21,821 nucleotides of DNA from CBCXVS01 sp965178525 (GTDB taxonomy: Bacteria > Tectomicrobia > Entotheonellia > Entotheonellales > Entotheonellaceae): NCBI GenBank assembly GCA_965178525.1, contig CBCXVS010000110.1:1-21821 (forward strand). Reading direction: 5' to 3'. The position numbers and the translations under genes were made by a program. The notes beneath the pieces were generated by a model. That model was not told where the DNA came from and made no database searches. It saw only the letters and a program-made list of their open reading frames with translations. Below are positions 15,448 to 21,821 of this stretch, one piece after another (the first letter of the stretch is position 1; each line of letters begins with the position of its first letter).

Positions 15448-16647
15448 CTATGGCGACAGAAGCCCCTCTTCCAAGGCGAGTGGGATCAACGGACTACCCG
15501 GCAACAGCCGATTGCCGGCCAAGAGGTTGACATGGGCCGCCATCTCACCATCGGCGACCTCGGTCAAAAACGCCAGTTTGCTCTGCACCGTCTCAGCCGT
15601 TTCGCCGGGTTCGCCAAAGCCTTGGGTGATCGCGTACGGCAAGCGTGCTTCCCGGCATAAGGCGCACAGGTCTTGGAGCCGGTCCCGTTCGCCGCTCACG
15701 TCTTGATGATCGACTCGCACCCCGCCGATCAGGACCATTTGGCAACCGGATCGGACCATCAGGGAGAGCAATTCCCGATCGTACGCTTGCGGCCGCAAGT
15801 TGGAGTTCCACCCGATCTCAAGACTCGCGTCAAGCAGGCTTTGGCACAGCGCCTTGGCGTAGTCAAGCGGTTGGTTAAAAGCCGGGTCAATGAAAAAAAA
15901 CTGGTGTAAATCAAACTGACGCTGTAAACGCGTCACCTCGTCCACGACCTCACGAACCGCCCGCACAATCCGGTCCTGATCGCCACCGGCAGGACTTGCC
16001 ACGGTTGAGGCGTACCAGCTCAGCTTGGTGATGACCCCCACGCCAAATCCGGCTTGACGGTATTGATCTAAATCCAAGTCCTCAATTCGAGGCGGCTTGG
16101 TCAATCCCGAGGCGGCTCGTTGTGGCGCGGTCACCATCTCATCGCCAACTCGGTAGACCACGCCTGACAACGCATCCAAGCCGTGCGGATTTCCCGGCCT
16201 GACCGTCCCCTGCTCCATCAAATCCGCCAACTCGGCGAACACTTCAGCCGCGTCACCGGAGAGTCCCACGTCGGGTTCCAAATAGGCAAAACAGGCCTCG
16301 GGCAGAATACTGAAAGCCGGTCCCCCACAGACAATCAACGCGTTGCTGAGCGATCTGATTTTCTCGATCACCGCCTTGGTAACCGGCAGGGCCGACTGTG
16401 GCGCAACATAGCTACCGTCATCCAAATTGCGGATCGATATCCCCACGAGTTCAGGCGCGAAGTCTCGAACCGCCCGTTCCGTCTCCGCCAAGTAATCATC
16501 GGCGAACATCAAATCCACGAGCTTCAAGGGGTGACGCTCCGGATCGATGTAGGCGGCGACATAGGCGAGTCCGATCGGCAGCGGCCGTACCTCCTCTCGG
16601 GTCATCCAGCGATTGTGCCGATTGGTGGCGATCAGTAAGGTACGCAT
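15448..16647 (-). CDS. B12-binding/radical-SAM-like protein lacking the Fe-S cysteines; in-frame TAG near the end
   Basis: 399 residues from the ATG at 16647, which has a very strong AGGGAGGGGG ribosome site; 13 upstream codons in frame are ignored. Residues 1-145 form a cobalamin-binding-like Rossmann domain (RPLPIGLAYVAAYIDPERHP, ELVGISIRN, LIVCGGPAFSILPEA). Residues 200-399 align with a radical SAM TIM barrel (GVITKLSWYAST, HQFFFIDPAFNQPLDYAKAL, SGCQMVLIGGVR, LPYAITQGFGEPGET). At the place of the CxxxCxxC cluster motif it has Ser210, Ser214 and Ala217 in exactly that spacing, and no alternative cysteine triplet is visible. After TAG (15448-15450) the same frame continues DDLLMPVFYVAPEVRDSLLD and ends at TAG 15340-15342, which looks like the natural C-terminus. 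It has either lost or changed its chemistry. Confidence 0.75.
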   Translation of the reverse strand: MRTLLIATNRHNRWMTREEVRPLPIGLAYVAAYIDPERHPLKLVDLMFADDYLAETERAVRDFAPELVGISIRNLDDGSYVAPQSALPVTKAVIEKIRSLSNALIVCGGPAFSILPEACFAYLEPDVGLSGDAAEVFAELADLMEQGTVRPGNPHGLDALSGVVYRVGDEMVTAPQRAASGLTKPPRIEDLDLDQYRQAGFGVGVITKLSWYASTVASPAGGDQDRIVRAVREVVDEVTRLQRQFDLHQFFFIDPAFNQPLDYAKALCQSLLDASLEIGWNSNLRPQAYDRELLSLMVRSGCQMVLIGGVRVDHQDVSGERDRLQDLCALCREARLPYAITQGFGEPGETAETVQSKLAFLTEVADGEMAAHVNLLAGNRLLPGSPLIPLALEEGLLSP

Positions 16648-16810
16648 TCCCCCTCCCTTTGGGTTAAAGGACCCCGATGCCGGCACCCTCTAAGCGGGTC
16701 AGACGCTAAGTACCGCTCCACGTACAATGAGGCACAATTTGCCAAACGCCTATTAAACGGTTTCTGATATTGTTCTCTCATTTGCGGTGCGCAGCACTAA
16801 GACCGGTCGA

Positions 16811-17065
16811 TTAGCGCGGAACCAGATTCGGCGTGGGTTTCTCGGGCAGAGGTTGCGCCTGCATTTCCCTCGCCCGCTTCGCCAACTCCGGGAATATCTC
16901 GTCCACCACGCGCTGATCGTAGTCGGCGGCGATGCCCGGATAGCCGGCGCGCGCGATCATATCGCGCAACTTTCCGGTCCTAAATGTCTCCAGCGTCCAC
17001 TCCAGCGTGTCGGGAACCACCGTTTTGTCCCAGGTCTTGGCGATGCGCTTGCAAATAAGGTTCAT
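16811..17065 (-). CDS. Unidentified 84-residue C-terminal segment following the amidase
   Basis: The frame reads TWDKTVVPDTLEWTLETF and GKLRDMIARAGYPGIAADY, then VVDEIFPELAKRAREMQAQ, and ends in a proline-rich tail. It overlaps the end of the amidase frame, and its coding character starts about where the amidase loses family similarity (near 17040). It does not resemble the missing amidase C-terminus as I know it, so it may be the end of another gene joined by a deletion. The ATG at 17065 has no clear ribosome site and lies inside amidase sequence, so independent translation is doubtful. I do not recognise the family. Confidence 0.4.
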   Translation of the reverse strand: MNLICKRIAKTWDKTVVPDTLEWTLETFRTGKLRDMIARAGYPGIAADYDQRVVDEIFPELAKRAREMQAQPLPEKPTPNLVPR

Positions 17066-18032
17066 GCGTCACGATGCTGTCCGCCATGGCGGCGATACGC
17101 ACCGCGCCGATATATTGCATGCTGGGCAGAGCGACCTCATGCAGTTCTACACCCAATCCCTCTAAGGCCGTGATGGCTTGGTGCACGGCCGCTTCGACCT
17201 CAGTATCAATGAGGTCGAAGTAATGATTGGTGGGTACCCCGATCTTCATCCCGCGCATGTCACGGCCGAGGGCAACGGTGAAATCGGGCACCGGCACGGG
17301 CACCGTACTGGGATCGAGCGCATCGTAGCCGGCGATGACCTGCAGGACCAAAGCGGCATCGTACACGGAGCGCGTCAAGGGACCGATGTGGTCGCCATTA
17401 TAACTCGTCACCATGAGCCCGCGTTGACTGACGCGGCCAAACGTCTGCTTCAGACCCACCACACCGCAAAACGTTCCCGGCAGCCGCACCGATCCCCCAA
17501 GATCGGTCCCCAGAGAGGCAAAGGTGATACACGCCGCCACATTGGCCCCGCCACCCCCGCTCGATCCGCCCGGGACATGATCGAGATGCCAGGGATTATG
17601 CGCGGCGCCGTAGTGCAGGTTATTGGAGGTGACGCCAGCGGCAAATTCCTCCAGGTTTTCTTTACCGAGAATGATGGCGCCAGCCTGCTTACAGCGGCGC
17701 ACGACCTCGGCATCCTCCTCCGGGATGTGGCCGGCCAGGACTTTGGAGCCGACGGTGGTGCGCGTGCCAGCCGTCGCGATGTTGTCCTTGATACCGATGG
17801 GAATGCCATGCAGCGGCCCATGGTATTCACCGCGGGCCAAGGCCGCTTCCTGTTCCTGCGCTTGCTGCAGGGCCGCATCGTGTTGCAACGTGATAAACGA
17901 GTTCAGCTTCGGCTGCAGCCGCTCAGCCTGCGCCAGGGCAGCCTCGGTGAGTTCGACGGGCGAAACCTCGCGAGCCCGGATTTTAGGCCCCAAGTCTGCT
18001 ATCGTCAGGCGGAGAAGTTCCGTCGCTGCCAT
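16980..18032 (-). CDS. Amidase-signature hydrolase (AtzE/GatA-like), C-terminally truncated
   Basis: 350 residues; the ATG at 18032 overlaps the stop of the small upstream gene (TGATG). The amidase-signature catalytic triad is complete: Lys82 in GIPIGIKDNIATAG, cis-Ser157 in VPGGSSGGGGANVAA and nucleophile Ser181 in LGTDLGGSVRLPG, with the usual 24-residue distance between the serines. The sequence is family-like to about residue 331 (THEPYLQAHRQDLG). It then turns into QNGGSRHAGVDAGDI and stops, whereas members of about 460-480 residues would continue with a further 130 or so. The substrate-closing C-terminal part is therefore gone and the product is probably inactive. Pairing with a GatC-like protein suggests an AtzE-type biuret/carboxybiuret or other amide hydrolase rather than a tRNA amidotransferase, since no GatB is present. 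Confidence 0.82.
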   Translation of the reverse strand: MAATELLRLTIADLGPKIRAREVSPVELTEAALAQAERLQPKLNSFITLQHDAALQQAQEQEAALARGEYHGPLHGIPIGIKDNIATAGTRTTVGSKVLAGHIPEEDAEVVRRCKQAGAIILGKENLEEFAAGVTSNNLHYGAAHNPWHLDHVPGGSSGGGGANVAACITFASLGTDLGGSVRLPGTFCGVVGLKQTFGRVSQRGLMVTSYNGDHIGPLTRSVYDAALVLQVIAGYDALDPSTVPVPVPDFTVALGRDMRGMKIGVPTNHYFDLIDTEVEAAVHQAITALEGLGVELHEVALPSMQYIGAVRIAAMADSIVTHEPYLQAHRQDLGQNGGSRHAGVDAGDI

Positions 18033-18226
18033 CAGGATGATCCTCCTTCTTGGGCGTGGAGAAGCCGGCTGGACATCACCTGCGACAGGTCCAACTGCCG
18101 CAGCTTTTCGACTTCGCGTACGTAATTATCCAACTCGGGCCGCACCTGCTCGAACTCCTCATCGGAGAGTTCGAACCCATGGTAATCACGTAAGATCGCT
18201 TTCAGCGTCTCCGTTTGCAGATTCAT
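18032..18226 (-). CDS. Small GatC/AtzG-like partner protein of the amidase
   Basis: 64 residues; the ATG at 18226 has AAGGAA (18235-18240) eight bases upstream. The stop overlaps the amidase start by one base (TGATG), so the two are translationally coupled. The protein is acidic and helical: ETLKAILRDYHGFELSDEEF, then VRPELDNYVREVEKLRQLDL, then a loop ending SRLLHAQEGGSS. Size, helix pattern and position recall GatC and AtzG, which wrap around the amidase and stabilise it. The sequence identity is too low for me to assign by motif. A possible -10 (TACAAT on the minus strand, 18279-18284) lies about 50 bases upstream. It looks intact although its presumed partner is truncated. Confidence 0.6.
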   Translation of the reverse strand: MNLQTETLKAILRDYHGFELSDEEFEQVRPELDNYVREVEKLRQLDLSQVMSSRLLHAQEGGSS

Positions 18227-18414
18227 GTTGTCGTTTCCTTCTCACATTGTCAGCCCCTGTACCGCGATGATCACGCCCATTGTACACCATATTGCCGCGA
18301 CCGAAAGGCATGCGTGACACGCTGCCGCGGTCATGACCCGTCTGATGGCGTCTCAGTATCAGCTCCTCACCTAATCTCTTTTCCATTCCGCATTCCGCAT
18401 TCGATCGATCTTCC

Positions 18415-18444
18415 TTGAGGCGCACCGGCCGTCTATGCGACAAT
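18415..18444 (+). promoter_or_regulatory. Putative promoter of the small Cys-rich gene
   Basis: TTGAGG (18415-18420), an 18-base spacer and GACAAT (18439-18444), each matching 4 of 6 consensus bases. It lies 45 bases before the start at 18489. Confidence 0.3.
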
Positions 18445-18488
18445 ACAACCGTAGATAGCATGGGATAGCTTCCAAGGAGTCGATAGGC

Positions 18489-18752
18489 ATGTCAAAAGCG
18501 GGGGTGATCGGAATTGTCTTTGGCGTCGTGATCCTCGGGGCGATTCTGTTCTTGTCCATGGACTTCACCCAGTATACGTGTGAGGTTTGTATCGAATTCA
18601 AGGGCCGCACGCAGTGTCGCACGGCATCCGGCGCTGATCCCGATACCGCGATGGTGGCCGCGCGTGATAATGCGTGTGCATTTCTCGTGGCGAGTAAAAC
18701 CGACGGGTTTCTGTGTAGCCAGATAGAACCGGCAAAGGTAACATGTAAGTAG
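18489..18752 (+). CDS. Small membrane-anchored or secreted Cys-rich protein of unknown function
   Basis: 87 residues; the ATG at 18489 follows AAGGAG (ten bases). Residues 5-23 (GVIGIVFGVVILGAILFLS) form one hydrophobic segment, an N-terminal anchor or uncleaved signal. The rest, expected outside the membrane, has six cysteines (31, 34, 43, 63, 76, 86), with YTCEVCIEFKGRTQCRTASG carrying a CxxC. I have a general memory of similar short proteins (CEVCxEYxGRxxCRTA) of unknown function in other bacteria. It is 17 bases upstream of a TlpA-type thioredoxin gene and probably co-transcribed with it, so a disulfide relationship between the two is plausible but not shown. Confidence 0.7.
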   Translation: MSKAGVIGIVFGVVILGAILFLSMDFTQYTCEVCIEFKGRTQCRTASGADPDTAMVAARDNACAFLVASKTDGFLCSQIEPAKVTCK

Positions 18753-18769
18753 GATGAACAGCGTCCGAC

Positions 18770-19390
18770 ATGGGATGGGCGTTCTTCATGAGGAAACCGG
18801 TTATAGCATCCGTACCGCCATCTCGAACCTGGGTCGTCACCCTGCTATGGGTCATGCCGTTACTCCTGGTGGGACTCGTGCTCGGCTATGGGCTATGGAC
18901 ACGGCAAGAGGCCCGTATAGAAGATGGTCTGCCCCGTGTCGGCCAGCCTCTAGCGGATTTTGCTCTGCCGGATCTGCAGGGACGATCCGTGCAATTATCG
19001 GCCTTGCGGGGCAAAGTCGTTTTTATCAATGTCTGGGCCACTTGGTGTCAGCCCTGTATCGATGAAATGCCAACGATCCAGCGCCTTTATGAGCAGCTGC
19101 ATGGACGTGGTCTCGAAGTTATTACCGTCAGCCTCGATCCGCTCGGGGAGCAAGTGATCTCTCCTTTCATGCACCGATATCAACTCACCTTTCCCGTTCT
19201 CCTCGATACCAAAAGCGACGTCGAGAAACTCTATGGCACGACGGGTGTGCCGGAGAGTTTTATTGTCGATAAGCATGGCCTGCTGGTGGAAAAAGTCGTC
19301 GGGCCGCGCGACTGGTCGCATCCACAGAGGTTGACGATTTTTGAACGCCTGCTGGCCGCTCCATACACGTCACCCAAGGCTCGCGGTTAG
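18770..19390 (+). CDS. TlpA/ResA-type thioredoxin-like protein, membrane-anchored
   Basis: 206 residues from the ATG at 18770; a second ATG at 18788 would remove only six residues. A hydrophobic segment (about 21-43, TWVVTLLWVMPLLLVGLVLG) anchors it, with the thioredoxin domain outside the cytoplasm. The domain has the TlpA entrance (VGQPLADFALPDLQGRSVQL), the active site WATWCQPCIDEMP with Cys93 and Cys96, and a cis-proline in GTTGVPESFIVDKHGL. Members reduce or oxidise disulfides in extracytoplasmic proteins, for example during cytochrome c maturation (ResA, CcmG); no cytochrome gene is in the window. It follows the small Cys-rich gene by 17 bases and lies 55 bases before the cyclotransferase start. 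It appears intact. Confidence 0.88.
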   Translation: MGWAFFMRKPVIASVPPSRTWVVTLLWVMPLLLVGLVLGYGLWTRQEARIEDGLPRVGQPLADFALPDLQGRSVQLSALRGKVVFINVWATWCQPCIDEMPTIQRLYEQLHGRGLEVITVSLDPLGEQVISPFMHRYQLTFPVLLDTKSDVEKLYGTTGVPESFIVDKHGLLVEKVVGPRDWSHPQRLTIFERLLAAPYTSPKARG

Positions 19391-19445
19391 CGGCGCCATG
19401 GCGCTGATCATCCTCCCCTCCCAGCTCCTCATAAAGGTGTTGTCC

Positions 19446-20243
19446 ATGCCCCGTTTCTTGACGTTGTTATGTCTGCTCTACGTCGGGTTTCTTAGTATGG
19501 CGCCAATCGCCATGCGTTTCGATGTCGCAGCCGCCAACCAAGCGCCACCGGTTTTAACCTACAAAGTCATCCGCGTCTATCCGCACGATCCGCAAGCGTT
19601 CACGCAGGGATTGGTCATCGACCAGGGCGTCCTGTACGAAGGGACAGGACGGTATGGGCGCTCGTCGCTGCGGCGCGTGGATTTAGCCACGGGCAACGTC
19701 TTACAATTCCATGACCTGCCCGCGTCATTTTTTGGCGAGGGCATTACGGTTTTTGGCGCCCAAATTATCCAGCTCACCTGGCGTTCCCGTCTCGGTTTCG
19801 TCTACGACAAAGAGCAGTTTACGCTCCTGCAGCAGTTCTCGTATCCAAGCGAAGGCTGGGGCATCACGCATGACGGCAGGCGCTTGATCATGAGCGATGG
19901 CACCGCCATCTTGTCTTTTTTGGATCCCAAACGCTTGGTGGAGGTGCGCCGCATTCATGTCCACGACCATGCCGGCCCCGTCATGCGGCTCAATGAACTG
20001 GAATACGTACAAGGCGCTATATACGCCAACGTGTGGCAGACCGATCGTATTGCCCGTATTGATCCGCAGACGGGACGAGTCACCGCGTGGATCGACCTCA
20101 CTGGGCTGTTGTCGCCGCAAGACCGGCAACAACCGGTTGATGTGCTCAACGGGATCGCCTATGATGCCGAACGGAACCGGCTCTTTGTGACCGGCAAATT
20201 GTGGCCGAAACTCTTTGAGATTGAAATCGTGCCTCCTCCGTAG
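19446..20243 (+). CDS. Glutaminyl-peptide cyclotransferase (bacterial/plant beta-propeller type)
   Basis: 265 residues from the ATG at 19446, chosen because AAAGGTG lies seven bases upstream and a signal peptide follows directly (PRFLTLLCLLYVGFLSMAP). The open frame back to 19341 overlaps the thioredoxin gene. The mature protein is the five-bladed beta-propeller glutamine cyclotransferase: VYPHDPQAFTQGLVIDQGVL, then YEGTGRYGRSSLRRVDLATG with the expected catalytic Glu65, FFGEGITVFGAQIIQLTW, LNELEYVQGAIYANVW, and LNGIAYDAERNRLFVTGK. These enzymes convert N-terminal glutamine of secreted peptides to pyroglutamate with release of ammonia. It should act in the periplasm, possibly alongside the upstream thioredoxin in finishing exported proteins. 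It appears intact. Confidence 0.88.
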   Translation: MPRFLTLLCLLYVGFLSMAPIAMRFDVAAANQAPPVLTYKVIRVYPHDPQAFTQGLVIDQGVLYEGTGRYGRSSLRRVDLATGNVLQFHDLPASFFGEGITVFGAQIIQLTWRSRLGFVYDKEQFTLLQQFSYPSEGWGITHDGRRLIMSDGTAILSFLDPKRLVEVRRIHVHDHAGPVMRLNELEYVQGAIYANVWQTDRIARIDPQTGRVTAWIDLTGLLSPQDRQQPVDVLNGIAYDAERNRLFVTGKLWPKLFEIEIVPPP

Positions 20244-20282
20244 TGGGCCCAACCAGAGGGGGTCGGTTTTGAAGGAGGGGTT

Positions 20283-20993
20283 ATGTCCCGTCGTATCACG
20301 CATGCCGATCTCCACGCGGCACTCCCCGATGTGACCGCCACCCTGCACGTGCCCAGCTTGCAACAGCCGGTCGAAATCCTCCGAGACCGTTGGGGCATTC
20401 CACACATCCGGGCCGAAAACGAGCATGGTGTGTTTGTCGCCCAGGGGTTGGCCACGGCGCAAGACCGGCTCTGGCATATGGACTACGATCGGCATCGGGC
20501 CCTGGGGCGCTGGGCTGAGTTAGCGGGACCTGCTGGGCTCAAGGACGATCGGCTCATGCGGACGTTCCGCCTCGAAGCGGCCGCCAAAGCCGATTATCAG
20601 GTGTCGAGCGCCGCGGCGCGCTCGATGCTCGATGCCTATACCGAGGGCGTTAATGCTTTCATCGCGACGACGCAGTCCCTCCCCATTGAGTACACGATTT
20701 TAGACCTCACGCCCGAGCCCTGGGAACCCTGGCATTGTCTCGCCGTCTACAAAGTCCGCAACATGCTCATGGGCACTTACGAGATGAAGTTGTGGCGTGT
20801 CCGATTGGCGCTCAGCATGGGCGCGGAGAAAGCGGCAGCGCTCTTTCCGGGCTATCCGCAGGGTGCGCTGGTGGCCATTCCGCCTGGGGCAACCTACCAG
20901 GGCTTACCGCTCGATTGCCTGGACGAACTGGCGACGGCTGCGGCCCAGCTCAATGGGTTGGCGAAGTCGATGGCGGCAGCAATGCCTGGGTGA
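20283..20993 (+). CDS. Penicillin acylase family protein, alpha-subunit region (frameshifted before the nucleophile)
   Basis: 236 residues; the ATG at 20283 has GAAGGAGGGG just upstream. This is the alpha chain plus spacer of an Ntn-hydrolase of the penicillin acylase/AHL acylase family. VEILRDRWGIPHIRAENEHG is the classical N-terminal signature, followed by GLATAQDRLWHMDYDRHRAL and LDAYTEGVNAFI. The frame is family-like to about residue 228 (AQLNGLAKSM) and then stops within a few codons. The second frame carries the serine that should follow. One base is missing relative to an intact gene, somewhere between about 20930 and 20977. No signal peptide is visible, though most relatives are periplasmic. 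It is 39 bases after the cyclotransferase gene. Confidence 0.8.
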   Translation: MSRRITHADLHAALPDVTATLHVPSLQQPVEILRDRWGIPHIRAENEHGVFVAQGLATAQDRLWHMDYDRHRALGRWAELAGPAGLKDDRLMRTFRLEAAAKADYQVSSAAARSMLDAYTEGVNAFIATTQSLPIEYTILDLTPEPWEPWHCLAVYKVRNMLMGTYEMKLWRVRLALSMGAEKAAALFPGYPQGALVAIPPGATYQGLPLDCLDELATAAAQLNGLAKSMAAAMPG

Positions 20994-21748
20994 TTTCCGG
21001 CGCTCGCACGGCTTCAGGGCTGCCCCTCGTGGCCGGGGATTCGCATCGGGGCCTTGACACGCCGAGTGTGTACTACCAGATCCACATGACGTGTCCAACC
21101 TTCCGCGTCAGTGGCTACGCCGTTCCCGGTGTGCCCGGTGCGCCGCATTTTAGTCATACCGCGTATGTCGCCTGGGGCATGACACACGGGTATGGCGACT
21201 ATCAGGATCTGTACATCGAGCGCTTCCGCACGCAGGATGGACGGCTCGAATATGCCTACCAAGACGCCTGGTTGCCAGCAGAGGTGGCAGACGAAACGCT
21301 GCAGGTACGAGACGGCGCTCCTGAGACGTTACGAATCGTGGCCACCCAACACGGCCCGATTATCACCGGCGACCCGGCGGCCGGTGCCGGCCTGGCGTTC
21401 TGCCACCCCGGCACGCAGAGCGGGACGCCCTGGCCGGACAGCGTCTACCGACTGCTCGTCGCCAAGTCGGCCGATGAGGCGGAAGAGGCGCTGCGGGAAT
21501 GGACAGAGCCGGTCAACAATGTGGTCTATGCCGACGTCCACGAGGCGTTCGGTTACCGATATCGCGGGCGGATTCCGTTGCGTTCGATGGCGAACGCTTG
21601 GCGGCCAGTGCCGGGCTGGACCGGTGAGCATGAGTGGAACGGTCAGATCCCATTTGAGGATCTGCCGCATATGCGCAATCCGGAGGCGGGTTTTGTCGTG
21701 ACGTGCAACAATGGGGTGACAACAGAGGACTACCCCGAATGGCATTAA
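20978..21748 (+). CDS. Penicillin acylase family protein, beta-subunit region, truncated
   Basis: The frame carries GGSNAWVISGARTASGLPLV, whose Ser (codon 20978-20980) is the autoprocessing nucleophile and would be the first residue of the beta chain. It continues with AGDSHRGLDTPSVYYQIHM, VPGVPGAPHFSHTAYVAWGM, EPVNNVVYADVHEAFGYRYR and FVVTCNNGVTTEDYP, the last holding the oxyanion/active-site Asn. The open frame begins further upstream at 20735, but that part is a shadow of the alpha region. It ends at TAA 21746-21748 right after DYPEWH, whereas relatives continue for roughly 300 more residues. What follows in the last 73 bases is not family-like in any frame. The gene is therefore frameshifted and also lacks its 3' part, most likely a pseudogene. 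Confidence 0.78.
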   Translation, partial: SNAWVISGARTASGLPLVAGDSHRGLDTPSVYYQIHMTCPTFRVSGYAVPGVPGAPHFSHTAYVAWGMTHGYGDYQDLYIERFRTQDGRLEYAYQDAWLPAEVADETLQVRDGAPETLRIVATQHGPIITGDPAAGAGLAFCHPGTQSGTPWPDSVYRLLVAKSADEAEEALREWTEPVNNVVYADVHEAFGYRYRGRIPLRSMANAWRPVPGWTGEHEWNGQIPFEDLPHMRNPEAGFVVTCNNGVTTEDYPEWH

Positions 21749-21821
21749 GTTAAGCCAACTCCTTTCTTGATGAAGCAGTTACGCCGATTGCCTGAGACCG
21801 ACTCTCCTCTCATGATGAGGG

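Noticed and set aside
51..15450. Stop-codon reassignment or selenocysteine-like readthrough to explain the in-frame stops
   Set aside because: TAA, TAG and TGA are all involved, intact genes here end at TGA and TAA, and frameshifts occur as well, so mutation or error is simpler.
17178..18125. 315-codon plus-strand open frame
   Set aside because: It is antisense to the amidase, which has a complete catalytic triad in frame; the plus frame shows no family motif.
18384..18403. Short tandem heptamer CATTCCG (nearly three copies)
   Set aside because: Only about 20 bases, with no spacer structure; not a CRISPR array and too short to call a repeat family.
19725..20495. 256-codon minus-strand open frame
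   Set aside because: It is antisense to the glutaminyl cyclotransferase and the acylase start; no start signal or motif.
21769..21821. Possible new gene start at ATG 21769 running off the window
   Set aside because: No ribosome binding site and only 17 codons visible; no family-like sequence.

Overview
The window reads as bacterial accessory DNA from a large, uncultivated-type genome. The presence of slr1658/slr1659-type regulators, an AAA-GAF-SpoIIE phosphatase, group D flavin monooxygenase, LLM oxidoreductase, AtzE-like amidase and penicillin acylase genes would fit a Tectomicrobia/Entotheonella-like or cyanobacterium-influenced lineage. That taxonomic guess is inference from gene content only. 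Composition varies: the 60-base line at 1021 is about 50% GC and the one at 12181 about 72%. No rRNA, tRNA, CRISPR or transposase gene was seen.

Region 1 (1-11130, plus strand) is a signalling locus. A broken AAA ATPase/GAF/SpoIIE-type phosphatase gene (about 3-3870) is followed by an acetoacetate-decarboxylase-like/FAD oxidoreductase gene (4043-6817) split by an in-frame TGA. Then come an intact slr1658-type GHKL regulator (6952-7527), an intact slr1659-type STAS regulator (7600-7944) and a large soluble hybrid histidine kinase with receiver and class III nucleotide cyclase domains (8398-11130). Small relics between these genes (phosphatase C-terminus at 6858-6935, kinase start at 7944-7991, STAS C-terminus at about 8235-8398) show that the locus is a mosaic of at least three homologous operon copies that lost internal parts. 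If functional, the genes would form a partner-switching circuit (phosphatase, GHKL kinase, STAS antagonist) linked to a phosphorelay and cyclic-nucleotide synthesis.

Region 2 (11231-13871) holds a minus-strand acyl-CoA-dehydrogenase-fold flavin monooxygenase, a plus-strand unknown gene, a minus-strand LLM oxidoreductase relic and a plus-strand VOC (glyoxalase/dioxygenase) gene with a good promoter that contains a perfect inverted repeat.

Region 3 (13978-18226, minus strand) is a possible five-gene run: GatC/AtzG-like small protein, AtzE-like amidase (C-terminus replaced by other sequence), B12-binding/radical-SAM-like protein whose cluster cysteines are Ser/Ser/Ala, alpha/beta hydrolase, and carboxymuconolactone decarboxylase-family protein. 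The context suggests small-molecule hydrolysis or catabolism.

Region 4 (18489-21748, plus strand) holds a small cysteine-rich anchored protein, a TlpA-type thioredoxin, a glutaminyl-peptide cyclotransferase and a penicillin acylase that is frameshifted just before its nucleophile serine and truncated afterwards.

A striking property of the whole window is the number of single lesions in otherwise well-conserved genes: in-frame stops at 51, 2318, 4448, 6767, 14056 and 15448, and frameshifts near 1262, 2367, 2790, 3178, 3272 and 20972. Either this is a genome in active decay or the assembly carries many errors. The sequence alone cannot decide.
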